Shown piece after piece: positions 33,097-45,087 of a DNA stretch of 64,000 nucleotides. The translations under genes and the position numbers were made by a program. The DNA comes from Pegoplata infirma. Its lineage: Eukaryota > Arthropoda > Insecta > Diptera > Anthomyiidae. Below the pieces are notes generated by a model. It did no database searches, was not told the origin of the DNA, and saw only the letters and a program-made list of their open reading frames with translations. The stretch covers positions 53,000,852-53,064,851 of the forward strand of contig OY992538.1 in the NCBI GenBank assembly GCA_963921195.1, read 5' to 3'. Numbering within the stretch: the stretch's first letter is position 1; the number at the start of each line of letters is the position of its first letter.

Positions 33097-34520
33097 ACGT
33101 CTGTTTGGTATTAAATTTCAGCTCAATCGGTTTAGTGGTTCAAAAGTTACAAGAAAAACCCCGAATTTCTGATTGGGTTCTTCTTAAATGCCACGTGGTA
33201 AGCAAGTTTTTAAAGCATTGCACAGTGCCACATTTGGCCAATCTAGCACGACAAAAATCAAAAAAAAAGTTCCCCGATTTTCATGATATGATTGGATGTA
33301 TTTTAGAACATTCCTAATAGCACGGAAATAATCATATAAGAACGATAATTCTGTTCGTTACTAACAGGTGGGTGCATAAAGTTGCATCTTGTAAAATCCT
33401 GTAACTAGTGTACATTATTTCGCATAAATTAAGTCGAGTTTAAACTGTTGTAACTTTTGAACAAAAAGAGATATTTATCCACTCTTTTTTGGTAATTTTA
33501 AAGGATATTTAAATGCTTTAAGTCATATCTTTTGTTTTTTTTTAAAACAAATTTTTCTATTTTTTATTAAATTTTTAACAAAATACAAATTTTTGAAAAG
33601 AAAATTATATATTTATTTTTTTTTGATGGAATAGAACTTTTGTGTGTGGTCCATATTGGTCGCCGGACTTTTTCAGATATATTAACCAATATCCATAGTA
33701 CTTATTTCAACGGCTAACTTTTGCGACCGTCAGCGACGCCGACTACAGTGGGGCGATATGTAAACCTTGTTTTTACATATTTTTTAAACATATTTTAAAA
33801 AAGTGGGCGTGGCAGTTGTCTGACCGCCCCCTTTTTTTGTGATATTATTTCTACAGTCATTGAGAGTATATACACCAAATTTAAAGAAATTATAACCAAA
33901 ATTACAAATTTTTAAAAAAGTGGGCGTGGCCCTTAACCGGCCTCCCATATTTTTCATAATGTTATTTCCGAAGTCAAAACGAACATTTATACCGAATTTC
34001 AAGTCAATATAAGTAAAATTGGATTTTTGTCGTCCTAGATTGGCCAAATGTGGCACTGTGCATTGGTGGTAACTTAGCAATGCTTTTCAAACTTATTTAG
34101 TTTTAAAGCAATGCTTTTTAAAATTGTTTAGTTTTAAAAGCTTTGGTAACCTAAAACTTACACTCGAAAAAAATTTTACACTCAAAAAAAAATTTACACT
34201 CAAAAAAAAAATTTACACTCAAAAAAATTGAGTTTTTTTTTACAAAAATGTCATTATTTTGCGTACATACGTACGTGCATTCACTCAGAAATTTTTTTAC
34301 AGTAAAAAAAACATTACACTCGAAAAAAGTTTTACACTCAAAAAAATTAGATTTTTTTTTTTTATTTTTTAATGACAAAAAAAGAGTTTTTTACTCAAAA
34401 TAAAATATTTCTAATCAAAATTGTTAATTTTTTTCACGTTAAAAATGTGCCACCCTTTAAAAAAGGCATTGTGGAGGGTATTCATAGATTCGGCAAAGTC
34501 GAATTTAACTTTTCTACTTG
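33097..34520 (+). mobile_element. mini-me/DINE-like element carrying a Transib-like insertion
   Basis: The body begins at GTCTGTTTGGTATTAAATTT (5' truncated) and reaches AAGCATTG at 33,220. It resumes with CATTGGTGGTAACTTAGCAA at 34,061 and ends in hairpin ATTCGGCAAAGTCGAAT plus TTAACTTTTCTACTTG at 34,520. The uninterrupted version of the insertion site is at about 2,391-2,425. Confidence 0.8.
33221..34060. mobile_element. Transib-like element with RSS-like ends, 840 bp
   Basis: Inverted termini of 39 bp with one mismatch. Each end reads CACAGTG, exactly 23 bp, then ACAAAAATC: left 33,221-33,227 and 33,251-33,259, right 34,054-34,060 and 34,022-34,030 on the minus strand. CATTG flanks both sides (33,216-33,220 and 34,061-34,065), a 5-bp duplication. 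Homology of the termini stops just after the nonamer. The V(D)J heptamer is CACAGTG and the nonamer ACAAAAACC. Transib transposons start CAC, duplicate 5 bp and are RAG1 relatives (known). There is no transposase frame, so it is non-autonomous. The interior has two AAAAAAGTGGGCGTGGC blocks. Confidence 0.85.
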
Positions 34521-34650
34521 TTTATGTGTAAAAATTTTCTATTCATGGTTTCGGCCAAGTTTAATTTAAATTTTCTACTTGTTTTCAATTTTGTTTATAT
34601 GTTGGAGGTTATAAAAGATTCGGCACAGCCGAATTTAACACTCTCACTTG
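34521..34650 (+). mobile_element. Two extra mini-me/DINE 3' tails in series
   Basis: After the tail ending at 34,520, a second (TTCGGCCAAGTTTAATTTAA, then TTTTCTACTTG) ends at 34,581. A third, of subfamily B (ATTCGGCACAGCCGAAT hairpin, then TTAACACTCTCACTTG), ends at 34,650. All point the same way. Confidence 0.75.
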
Positions 34651-35636
34651 TTTTTTTTTTATATAGGAAAACCTCGGATTTTGATAAAAATTTTTCCGAA
34701 AGATAATTATGAATACAGCAAATTTTCCGCAAAAAATTGAAAAATTGAAAAAATAAAAATTCAAATTAAACAAAATGTTTTGCAAAAAAAAACTTGTTCA
34801 TAAACAAACAAAATCAATAAATAATTTAAAAATTCGGTACTTTTTTCCAAAAATTATAATAATGTATCTATTTTTTAAAGGTATAGGCTTAAAGGTAAAA
34901 TTTTACATAAAAAAGAGATAAAATGTATTTGTTTATTTGTAAAATAATTTTTTTTAGCTTATCTACGGAAATATTTCTTAGCAACCTTGAAGATGTTATA
35001 CTTGAACTCAAAAAGAAAAAAAAAGACACAAAAATCGTATGACGAAATTAAAATCAAATAATAAACGTGCTACAGTTAACTGGTCTTAATTTTTATTTTT
35101 TTATTTTTCAGGTTATTTAAAAAAAATAAAATAATAAAACAAAACACGGCTAATGAAAGTGTTTAAATTAGCAAAATCAAATATTTAAACCAAAAAAAAT
35201 ATATTTATGCATAGATAAATATCTATATTTTTGTGTTAACCAGATTAAAAACTTGTTTAATTAATACTGTAAAATTAAAATTAAGAACTAAATACAAAAT
35301 TGCCTTAATGAAATCAAAAGTGAAAAACAAATACTTTTTTAATAGAACTAGATTTTTTTTTTAACAGACTAATTTTAAAGATAGAGCAGACTAATTTTAT
35401 AGACAGCCATAAAATAAATATTAATGAAATGATATTAAAAATTTTTAAATTTGTAAATTCAAAGAAGAAAAAAAATTTTTAAGATTGTATATTTAATGAA
35501 TTTGTTTGTTTCAAAAAAGAAACAAACATTTTATAAGAATTTATTAGCTTTCCAGCAAAACTTGGCATTACCAGTAATGGGTTTTGTAATCCGAAACAAA
35601 TGTTAATAAATAGTTACTTATTGAATGAAGCACTAA
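34651..35636. other. AT-rich spacer
   Basis: No gene or complete element. A lone MITE-type terminus CCAGCAAAACTTGGCATTAC is seen at about 35,553. Confidence 0.45.
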
Positions 35637-35639
35637 TTA

Positions 35640-38297
35640 CACTGTGCAACAAGAAAAATGAGCCTCAATGGCTTCAAAGCCATATGAAAGTAGACCATCA
35701 AATGGACAAAATCACTAAAGGGTTTTGCAAAGTCAGTTCGGATTTCTTTTTTATAGCCCACTGAAGTTTTTATTTTTTTATCAAAGGCGTTTGGAAAACG
35801 TCAAAAATACTATAAAAAGAACACATCTGAGCTTCAAAATATGATTTGATGTCTTCAGTGAAATTTTGTGGCGGTTCTTTTCTTAGAACATTTAAACCCT
35901 CTAACTACCATTTTAAGGGGTCATTTTAGTCCTTTTTCAAAAACTAAACACAGAAGTCTAATAAAACGTCCATTTAGAGGGTTAAAATGTTCTACAAATA
36001 TTTTCCTCATAAAATTTCACTAGGGGTTGCTGAATGTTCAAAGTTTGTGCGACATGCGCAAAGTGCTTAAAAAGGGTCAAGTATAAATAATCAATGTTTG
36101 TTATTTATTTTTACCAAAGCAGTGTTAAAAAATATCGACAAAAAACAGTGCAAATATACTTTTGAGCTAAAAATTATGTTCTGATGTGTTTTATAAAATT
36201 TTATTATGATTCTTTTCTTTGACCAAATTAACCCTCTAGCTCCAGTTTTAATGGGTCATTTTTGTCCTTTTTTAAAAGAAATACAAAAAAGTCTTTAAAA
36301 AAAGGCAGTTAAAGGGTTAAAATGTTTTACAAATATTTCCTGCATCAAATTTTACTAGGGCACGTCTAAGACAGAAAGTTCGTTCAGCATATAGAAAATG
36401 CTTAAAAATTTTAAAGTATTCAAACTTTTTTTTTATATATTTTTTTTGGCCGAAATAAAAAAAAAGCAAGTAACAAAATTAAATTCGACTTTGTCGAATG
36501 TATTAATACCCTCCACGATGTAAAAAAGTTTATTTGCAAAAAAAAAATTTAAAAAAAAAAAAATCCGCGAAAAAAAATTTTTGGTAAAAAAAAAAAAATC
36601 GATGAAAATGTTTTTTTTTTTTTTTTTTTTAAATATGTTTGTACTTGTTTAAATACCATTGAGTGATCGATTCTGTTCACATGTGTCAACCAGCCGCCGA
36701 ATCAAAGCATTTTGTGTTTTTAGGTTATGTTGAATGTACCACAAGTTTCGAGGTGTTCTTACGAAAATTCATAACTTTTGAACCGCTGAACCGATTTCGC
36801 TCAAATGCAATACCAAACTGCTTAGGGCAACAACAAGTAAATATCTTTGTTATATCTGTTTAATACTTTGGCCGTGATCACCATTTCAGTTATTTTGGGA
36901 AAAAGTCGCGTTATGCCGTTCTAGCGGAAATTTGTTGGCGGAGCAAAAATATATTTGAGGACGAAGAAGAATAAGGTGAGGAAAAAAACCTAAGCTTTCT
37001 TTTTAGTCCAAAAAAAGGGTCCTATTTGACAAAAAAGTCAAAAAAGTTTTGGATTTAAAAAAAATCAAAATTTTTTTTTTATTTTTTTATAATTTTTTTC
37101 GCAAGATTAAAGAAATAGCTATCTAAACTATTTGGGACACATTTTGGCCAAAATATCAAATTCGACCCCCTCTAACCCAGAGAGTCCTTGACCGATCTCG
37201 TTGAAAAATTGTGTCTGCACTACTATCCAATAGGATAGTAGATCGGGATCAAAAGTTGTGTCAGTTGACACGAAAACCCCATATATATTATTGATCAGTG
37301 ATCGATTTTAAGACCTTCTAGCGAGACATTCTACCGAGACATTCTAGCGATGCCTGTCCGTCTGTGGAAATGGTGATCACGGCCAAAGTATTAAATAGAT
37401 ATAACAAAAACTTAGCGTATTTATTTGTTGTTGTTCTAAGCAGTTTTTTATTGCATTTGAACGAAATCGGTTCAGCATTCAACATAACGTAAAAATACAA
37501 AAAAAAAAATTTAATACTTTAAAATTTTTAAGCATTTTCTATATGCTGGACGAACTTTCTGTCTTAGGCGTGCCCTAGTAAAATTTGATGCAGAAAATAT
37601 TTGTAAAACATTTTAACCCTTTAACTGCCTTTTTTAATAGACTTTTTTGTATTTCTTTTAAAAAAGGACATAAATGACCCTTTAAAACGGGAGCTAGAGG
37701 GTTAATTTGGTCAAAGAAAAGAATCATCATAAAATTTTATAAAACACATCATTTTTAGCTCAAAAGTATATTTGCACTGTTTTTTGTCGATATTTTTTAG
37801 CACTGCTTTGGTAAAAATAAATAACAAACATTGATTATTTGTAATTGACCCTTTTTAAGCACTTTGCGCATGTCGCACAAACTTTGAACATTCGACAACC
37901 CCCTAGTGAAATTTTATGAGGAAAATATTTGTAGAACATTTTAACCCTCTAAATGGACGTTTTATTAGACTTCTGTGTTTAGTTTTTGAAAAAGGACTAA
38001 AATTACCCCTTAAAATGGCAGTTAGAGGGTTAAAATATTCTAAGAAAAGAACCGCCATAAAATTTCGCTGAAGACATAAAATCGTATTTTGAAGCTCAGA
38101 TGTGTTCTTATTATAGTATTTTTGGTGTTTTCCAAACGCCTTTGATAAAAAAATAAAAACTTCAGTGGGCTATAAAAAAGAAATCCGAACTGACTTTGCA
38201 AAATCCTTTGGTGATTTTGTCCATTTGATTGTCTACTTTCATATGGCGTTGAAGGCATTGAGGCTCAATGCGATGACCCAAAATTTGTTGCACAGTG
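35640..38297. mobile_element. 2.66-kb foldback element, about 780-bp arms
   Basis: The ends CACTGTGCAACAA and TTGTTGCACAGTG are flanked by TTA (35,637-35,639 and 38,298-38,300). The arms 35,640 to about 36,425 and about 37,525-38,297 are inverted copies. Landmarks are TGGACAAAATCAC, GAACACATCTGAGC, CCCTCTAAC and GGACGTTTTATTAGACTTCT. The 1.1-kb loop is filled with mini-me/DINE fragments. TTA duplication suggests a Harbinger-type mechanism but the termini are not diagnostic. Confidence 0.8.
36467..37505. mobile_element. mini-me/DINE fragments in the foldback loop
   Basis: 36,467-36,895 is reverse (tail hairpin TTCGACTTTGTCGAATG, then GGTTATGTTGAATGTACC). 37,262-37,505 is forward (core GATCAGTGATCGATTTTAAG, duplicated GCGAGACATTCTA, GTCCGTCTGTGG). 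The two share GGTGATCACGGCCAAAGTAT in opposite orientation. Between them, CTACTATCC-AATA-GGATAGTAG (37,230-37,251) is a perfect 9-bp-stem hairpin. Confidence 0.6.
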
Positions 38298-38300
38298 TTA

Positions 38301-38755
38301 TTTTAACAAGGGCGTGAGACAAAAATTAGTAGTGAAGAGTATGCGATAAATAAGTAGTTTCTAACTCGGATTACTAATACCGTCCGACAAAAATAAAAAA
38401 AAAACACGAACTGGATGAAATACGTTTAAAACTCGAGACTAAATGTAGTAAAACTGGATGTACAGTTTTTCATTTCGTGATCCTGTTTCCTTTTAAAAGG
38501 ACTTCAATAAGGAGACAAGTTACAACCTTTCTAAACTTTATCCTTCAATATCATTCAAAATTTTCAACAAAATATTTTGATAAATTTTTCAAATGACTTT
38601 ATTCACATCCCTTTATCCTAATATGGCAAAATAAAGAAAATGGAAAACTTAAGGGAGATCCTCCTCTTTCATTTGCCATCACCAGAGTCATCCTAGGACA
38701 AGTACAAATATTTCAAAAATATTTTACAAAATGTATCCATTAAAACTTTGAAGTA
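38301..38755. repeat. Spacer with a short inverted match to 39,650-39,690
   Basis: ACAGTTTTTCATTTCGTGATCCTG (about 38,462-38,486) is complementary to CAGGATCATGAAATGAAAAACTG at about 39,663-39,685. The CACTCA-type MITE between them may sit in the loop of a small palindrome. Confidence 0.5.
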
Positions 38756-39643
38756 CACTCAAAAAAAAAAAAACTGTAATGTTAGCAAAAAAAGCTTGTA
38801 AACCTACAAGAAAATTTGCTGATTTTGAACCCACAATTTTTTTGCTAAAGTTAGCAAAAATGTTTTGCCAATAATTAGTTAACTAAATTTTTTTTTTTGA
38901 ACTTAGTTCATACACATCTGAGAACCCCTTTGGGTTCGGACCCGATAGGTCCAGACCCCGATGGGCCTAGACCTAGTTGGGTTCCTTTAAAATCGTCATA
39001 GTTGTTGATCCAAAATTTGTTTCCGTTTCGCTCTACCTTGCTTAGTTTTTGAGATACGTGATTATAGGGGACCACTGGGGTCTTGAGAATTAAAAACTCG
39101 ATAACTTCAAAAATATTACTCGGAGAGCTTTTGACTATTTTGCGGTCTTGTTCTACGTGTTGAGAGCTACAAAAATGCTTTTGGTCTTTTTGTTGTGTCG
39201 GCAATATTTATCGAGATATGAGCATTTTAAAATTTTCGGGAATGCTAACTTTTTTGGATCCAAAGTTAGGGCCCATTAGGGTCCACACATGTGAAGTGGA
39301 CCGGCGATACTATGGGAAGCCCGAGAACCAAAAATGGCCTCCATTTTGCTCTATCTGGCTTAGTATCCGAGATAGCGCCATTTTAAGTTTTCTGAAAATA
39401 AAAAAAAATTTACCATTTATTTTGCTAATATTAGCAAAAAATCTTGTAAAAATGTTGTCAACTCAATTTCAAATTTAGCAAAAGAAATTAGTTCAAAGTT
39501 TGTTTAAAATTGCTAATGTGCTAAATGAAGTTAACAAGATTTTTTTGCTAACATGCTAATCTCAACTAAAAATTTGCTAAAAGTAAGCTAACTAGCGTTA
39601 CCAAAAAAAAATTAGTAAATCTACTAACGTATTTTTTTGAGTG
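38756..39643. mobile_element. Tc1/mariner-like MITE, reverse relative to 10,423
   Basis: CACTCAAAAAAA and TTTTTTTGAGTG are flanked by TA. The contents match 10,423-11,909 in reverse complement but lack the Harbinger-like insert. At about 38,900-38,910 the uninterrupted GAACTTAGTTC is present. Confidence 0.75.
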
Positions 39644-39882
39644 TACTACTTCAAAAAAGAAACAGGATCATGAAATGAAAAACTGTAAATGGGCATTCCA
39701 TGTCAAATCGGACACTTTGAAAAATGTTTTTTGTAGATTTTCCCAATTTGTTTACAGTTTTAAGTACCCTTCGTAAAATCCTTTTGATGACCAGTTCAAA
39801 AGATATCGAATTTTTAAAAATTGGTACTTTTTTCCTTTACTCAAACTTCTTCAATAATGGTCCAAATTTCAATTCTTTTTTT

Positions 39883-40500
39883 ATACCCTCCACTTAGTGA
39901 TAGAGGGTATATATAAGTTTGTCATTCTGTTTGTAACTCATCGAAATATCGATCTGGGACCCCATAAAGAATATATATTCATGATGCCGGACCGATTTTA
40001 AGACATTCTAGCGATGTCCGTCTGTCTGTCTGTCTGTCTGTCTGTGGAAAATGCTGTCGCGGACAAAATATTGCACAGAGATGACTGAAACTTAACATAT
40101 TTATTGGAAGTTCTCCCGAGAAGTCTGGTATTGCATTTGAGCGATATCGGTTCAGCGGTTCAAAAGTTATGAACGAAAATGCATGCACACCTCAAAAATT
40201 TCAGTACATTCAACATAACCTAAAAATACAAAATGCTTTAATTCGGCTTCTGGTTGGCATATGTGAACATAATTGAACACCAAATGGTATTTAAACAAGT
40301 ACGAAAATATTTTTTGACAAAAAAGAAAAAAATCGCGGGTTTTTTTGAACAAAATTTTTTTTCGAGGAAATTTTTTTTTCAAAAAAAATTTTTTTTTTTC
40401 AAAAGTAATTTCCTTTTAAATAAAGTTTTTTGCAATAATCTTTTTGAAATTGTGGAGGGTATCACTACATTCGGCAAGGCCGAATTTAACTTTTTACTTG
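39883..40500 (+). mobile_element. Complete mini-me/DINE-like element, 618 bp
   Basis: The head is ATACCCTCCACTTAGTGATA followed by GAGGGTAT. The core is ATTCATGATGCCGGACCGAT and (GTCT)n lies at 40,016-40,045. The tail hairpin ATTCGGCAAGGCCGAAT is followed by TTAACTTTTTACTTG, ending at 40,500. It sits in a T tract of the palindrome's left arm. The right arm (about 42,650-42,690) gives the empty site. Confidence 0.85.
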
Positions 40501-41691
40501 TTTTTTATTTTTTTTTTACGTACTTTAAAAAAAAATCTCAAAAAATTCTTAAAAGCGCTCTAGTATGCGATTTTTAAGTTTTAAAATTTAAATCTCATTT
40601 TTGAAAATGTTTGTGCTCTTCGATTTTTTTGAAATTTTTTTGTGTAAAACTTCTATCAATTCTACAAATTTTTTGCCCAGGAGGATCGTGGGATAACGAT
40701 TATTACTATTTTTTAAATTTTTTGAAAAAATTTTATTGTAATTTTCCAATCTTAAAATCATTTCTACTGCTCCAATGGTGCGTCATAGACCGACCTTATA
40801 AGACCGACCCCCATTAATTTTTACGTCTCAACATTTCTTTGGAACAAACTAATACCCTATCTCCAATTTCTAAGGGACCTCCCACACAAAACGACATTTT
40901 TTAAAATTTGTTCCAACCGCTCTAACTGCCCTAATAGTGCCCTTAGAGCAACAAAATGTATGACCGACCCACAATATTTTTTTAGTCCAAATATTTTCTC
41001 AGAACACACCTACCCTCTATCTTTAACTGTTAAGGCGATCCCCATACAATTTTTTTTATTTTTTGTAAATTTGTTTTATTTAATCAGCTTCTACCGGTCC
41101 AATGGTGCGTCCGAGAGGGGTCATTAGTTTGACCGACCCCCATTTATTTTTACCCTACAACATTTTTTCAAAACATACCTACGCCCTATCTCCACTCCCT
41201 AAGTAGGCTCCCATACAAATAATAGTTGGAGCAAATTTTATAAAAATTTAATTTTGTATGGGAGCCAACTTAGGAAGTGGAGATAAGGCGTAGGTATATT
41301 AAAAAAAAATGTTGTAGGGGAAAAATAAATGGGGATCGGTCTCACTAATGACCACTCTCGGACGCACCATTGGACCGGTAGCAGCTGATTAAATAAAACA
41401 AATTTACAAAAAATAAAAAAAAAATGTATGGGGACCGCCTTAACAATTAGAGATAGAGGGTAGGTGTGTTCAGAGAAAATGTTTGGACTAAAAAAATATT
41501 GTGGGTCGGTCATACATTTTGTTGCTCTAAGGGCACTATTAGGGCAGTTAGAGCGGTTGGAGCAAATTTTAAAAAATGTCATTTTGTGTGGGAGCCCCCT
41601 TAGAAATGTTAAGACGTTAAAATCAATGGGGGTCGGTCTTATAAAGAACCCCTCTATGATGCACCATTGGAGCAGTAGAAATGATTTTAAC

Positions 41692-42199
41692 GCTCCGGAT
41701 ACACCAACATAAAATTGTAGATAACATAAGAGATAACGTCGGCAGATTTTTTTTGTATTTTCATTTTATGTTAAAGGGTGGGTAATCGTAATTTATGTTA
41801 ACTCATTTTTTTCAGGAATTTGTTGATGAAGGTCGTTTGGATTTTATTTTTTATTTATTTTTTTAATACATATAACACATTTTTTTTTAATTAAAAAGCT
41901 TTAATTTAACGTTATGAAGTTACTTTCTTTCAAAAAACAACATTTATTATTAATAAAGTGAATGTTTTTTGCGTATTTGTATTTTTCCAAAATGTCGGCA
42001 TCAACAAACTCATGAATTTGACGTTTCTTATGTTAACATAATTGTTAAGACTTATGTTTGGAGAACTATGTTAACATTTATTTCCAACACAAATATGTAT
42101 AACATTTGACTATGGCACACGAGAAATAACACGATTTTGACGTATGTCGGAATAAATGTCCACATAATTATAGAAGGTGGAGCCAGTGGGTTAGAGTGG
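41692..42199. mobile_element. Unclassified insertion in the palindrome's right arm
   Basis: Right-arm homology breaks after ATGATTTTAA (about 41,691) and resumes with GGAAAATTACAATAAAA at about 42,199. The left arm is continuous there (about 40,740-40,760). The insert contains AACATAAGAGATAACGTC and TGACGTTTCTTATGTTAA near 41,723 and 42,020 in inverted orientation. No clear termini. Confidence 0.6.
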
Positions 42200-42239
42200 A
42201 AAATTACAATAAAATTTTTTCAAAAAATTTAAAAAAATA

Positions 42240-42467
42240 CACCCAAAAAAAACGTCGGTATTCAATACTAAAAATTTAACTAATTTTAGTCCAAAAGGAC
42301 CTAGTGCAGAAATTGGTAACCAATACTAAAATTTTAAACTAATATTAGTCAAAACCAGTAAAAATTACTAATTTTAGTACTTTGAAGATACTAAAATTAG
42401 TAACTTTTTAGTATATTTAGGTACAATATCACTTACTAAGCCTTTTACTGTAGAATTATTTTGAGTG
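42240..42467. mobile_element. 228-bp Tc1/mariner-like MITE
   Basis: CACCCAAAAAA and TTTTGAGTG ends are flanked by TA. The palindrome's left arm shows the empty site with a single TA at 40,707-40,708. Internal AACTAATTTTAGT/ACTAAAATTAGT dyads. Confidence 0.85.
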
Positions 42468-42954
42468 TAGTAATAATCGTTATCCCACGATCCTCCTGGG
42501 CAAAAAATTTGTAGAATCGATAGATGTTTTACACAAAAAAATTTAAAAAAAAATCGAAGAGAACAAACAAGATGAGATTTAAATTTTAAAACTTAAAAAT
42601 CGCATACCAGAGCACTTTTAAGAATTTTTTGGGATTTTTTATTTAAAGTATGTAAACAAACAAAAATTTTGAACAAAAAAAATTAAATTTGGCCCATTAT
42701 TGAAGAAGTTATGAGTAAAAGAAGTATGATTAAAGGAACAAACTACCAATTTTTAAAAATTCGATAACTTTTGAACGGGAAGTTTTCGAAGGGTACTAAA
42801 AATAAAAACTGTTAACAAATTGGGAAAATCAAAAAAAAAAAATTTCAAAGTGTGCGATTTGACATGGAATGCCCCAAATGCAGTTTTACTCCATTTGATC
42901 TCTACTTTCAGACGTATGTCATCTGATTTATGTTTAATATTGGCTATTGGTTAT

Positions 42955-44157
42955 CAGGGAAACCAAAAATATGCTCTAAAAAACACGCTTTATACGCTTA
43001 AAATATGCCCTTAAAAATGGAAAACATGCTCTAAAAACAATAAAAATATGCTCTTAAAAAAGTATGTCCCCTTTGTTGCGGTGTTTTTTACAATTTGTTA
43101 GAGAAAAGGCACAAAAAAATACCGTTAAATGGGGTAGTTAAAGGGTAAATATGTTCTACAAAAATATTTGCCTTAATATTTTCTACAAAGTTACTGAATA
43201 CACCCTACACTCAGATCTAAAGAAAACATAAGTACCCGACTAAAAAAAAATAATACGGCAACATATATCATTTTATCTAAAAAATGGAGGATACAAGAAT
43301 ATATGATATCTTATTAGATCAAATTTGATTTAATTAGATATAATTAGATCCCAAAAATGGAACGGTAAATATTATCTAATTTGATATTATAAAAAATTAG
43401 ATCTAAAAAGATATCATAATATATAATTATGTCTTATTGGATATAATATGATCTTCAATATCAAATTATGTGAAATTTACCGTTCCATTATTGGGATCTT
43501 ATTATGTCTAATAATATCAAATTTGATCTCTTAAGAAATAATCATATATTTTTAGATTCTCAATTTTTGGGATCAAATGATAAATCCATTTATATGTAAT
43601 TATAATTGAAAATATATTATTATATCAAAACTTTTTTACTCGGGTATTAGCCAGCCCTGGAAATAGAGCAAAAGAGTAATTCTTTAAAAAAATTCATATA
43701 TTTTGAAAGGTAATTTGAAAAAGTACTCTTTTACCATTAGTACTACGTCTGGAAAGTAAGACTCTGAATACCACTATAGTTTCATATACCGATATGAAGC
43801 AAGAACAGGCCAAAGGGAAATCGTCAGAACCCCGTAAATATGGAAAAAGTTTGAAATTGTTATTCAATGTAATTTAATAATATAAAATTAATAAAAATGA
43901 AAATTATCCTCTAACAATTGCAAAAAATGTTCTAAAAATTGCAAAAAATGCTCTTAAAATTGAAAAAATGCTCTAAAAATATGCTCTTAAACCTAAAATA
44001 TGCAAAAATATCCTATTAAGGCTAAAATATGCAAAAATATTCTCTAACAAATCGATGCCAGATTTCTTTAAATCTTCTGAAACGGATAAATACCTTACCC
44101 ATTTATCAATACAATGCGCAGGAAAAAACATGATACTGCATATTTTTGGTTTCCCTG
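42955..44157. mobile_element. MITE with CAGGGAAACCAAAAATATGC ends
   Basis: CAGGGAAACCAAAAATATGC at the left and GCATATTTTTGGTTTCCCTG at the right are perfect 20-bp inverted repeats, flanked by GTTAT on both sides. The interior is rich in AAAATATGC units, as in 29,307-30,833. Another MITE is nested at 43,233. The CAGGG start recalls hAT, but the duplication reads 5 bp, so this is left open. Confidence 0.75.
43233..43646. mobile_element. 414-bp MITE made of RGATAT/AGATCT-rich dyads
   Basis: TACCCGACTAAAAAAA and TTTTTTACTCGGGTA are inverted ends. The interior repeats AATTAGATC, GATATCATAAT and GGAACGGTAAAT with their complements, so it can fold repeatedly. It is non-coding. Confidence 0.65.
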
Positions 44158-44356
44158 GTTATTAATTTTATTTTAAAAATAAAGCTGTTGACGTATCGTC
44201 TATGTTAAATTTTGACATATTTTAAATTTGCAAATTTTTTACAGACAAAACGACAATGTAACGATTTTTTTATCTTTTACTTAATAACTTTTTTTTCACT
44301 AATTATGACTCTGATTAATACGTCAATTAACCGTAATTACGACACACATTACGTAT

Positions 44357-45087
44357 CCCAGCAAAACTTAGATTACCAAATAAGGTATAAAATAAGGTAT
44401 ATGATCTCTTATTTTATACATTGCAGCATTGATGATTTTAACAGGCGATGAGACTCAAAGTAATGCATCCACATTATCACATAGAATACCAGTAAGGTAT
44501 AAAATAAGTCATAAATTTATAACAAAGAATACCAGTAAGGTGTAAAATATATGATATTTTATAGGTTACGAGTAAGGTATATAATATAGCATACCAGAAC
44601 GTAATATATAAGGTGTTACGAGTAGTGAAAAAGTAATTTTGTATTAAATTTACTCACGTGATTGTAAGTGAGTGTAAGTAGATATAATATGCTAGTAAGT
44701 GTGTGTCGTTAGAAATTTCTTGTCGGAGCCCATCTCTAGTTTAAACTTATGCATTTTTTATAAAATAATTATTTTTTATGTTATTGTAATGCATTATGCA
44801 TTTAATTATAAATAATGCATTATTTCAAACTTTCAAATAATACATAATGTAACCAAATATAAGTCATCCATGATATAATGTTTAGAAATAATAAATATGA
44901 AATACATTTTTTCAATAATCATGAATTACGTAGCAAATTATTAGTAATGCATTATTTTTTACTTTAAAATAATACGTTGTGGAACAAATGTTTGGTAAGA
45001 CATCCTAAAATTATGATACAAATAAGGTATATACATTACCTGGTAATGTGTTATATAATCACTACCCATTACCAAAGTTTTGCTGGG
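44357..45087. mobile_element. MITE with CCCAGCAAAACTT ends
   Basis: CCCAGCAAAACTTAGATTACC and GGTAATG...AAGTTTTGCTGGG are inverted. Internal AATAAGGTATA units repeat. At 44,640-44,740 a GTGAGTGTAAGT stretch ending GGAGCCCATCTCTA looks like the edge of a hAT-like GTGAGTGA element nested inside. Confidence 0.65.

Larger units (their letters stand above)
39691..42875. mobile_element. Giant palindrome, about 0.9-kb arms, invaded three times
   Basis: The outer ends GGGCATTCCATGTCAAATCG and CGATTTGACATGGAATGCCC are inverted. The centre is near 41,220. Removing 39,883-40,500 from the left arm and about 41,692-42,199 plus 42,240-42,467 from the right arm leaves arms of about 905 and 912 bp that pair throughout. 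Landmarks are GGATCGTGGGATAACGAT, CCAATGGTGCGTC and CTATCTCCA-type blocks. Each insertion is missing from the opposite arm. Confidence 0.85.

Noticed and set aside
33221..34060. True antigen-receptor gene segment
   Set aside because: Inverted ends and a 5-bp duplication show a transposon; there are no V, D or J coding segments.
33784..34080. 98-codon minus-strand frame in the Transib-like element
   Set aside because: It includes terminal repeat sequence and two duplicated internal blocks; there are no transposase motifs.
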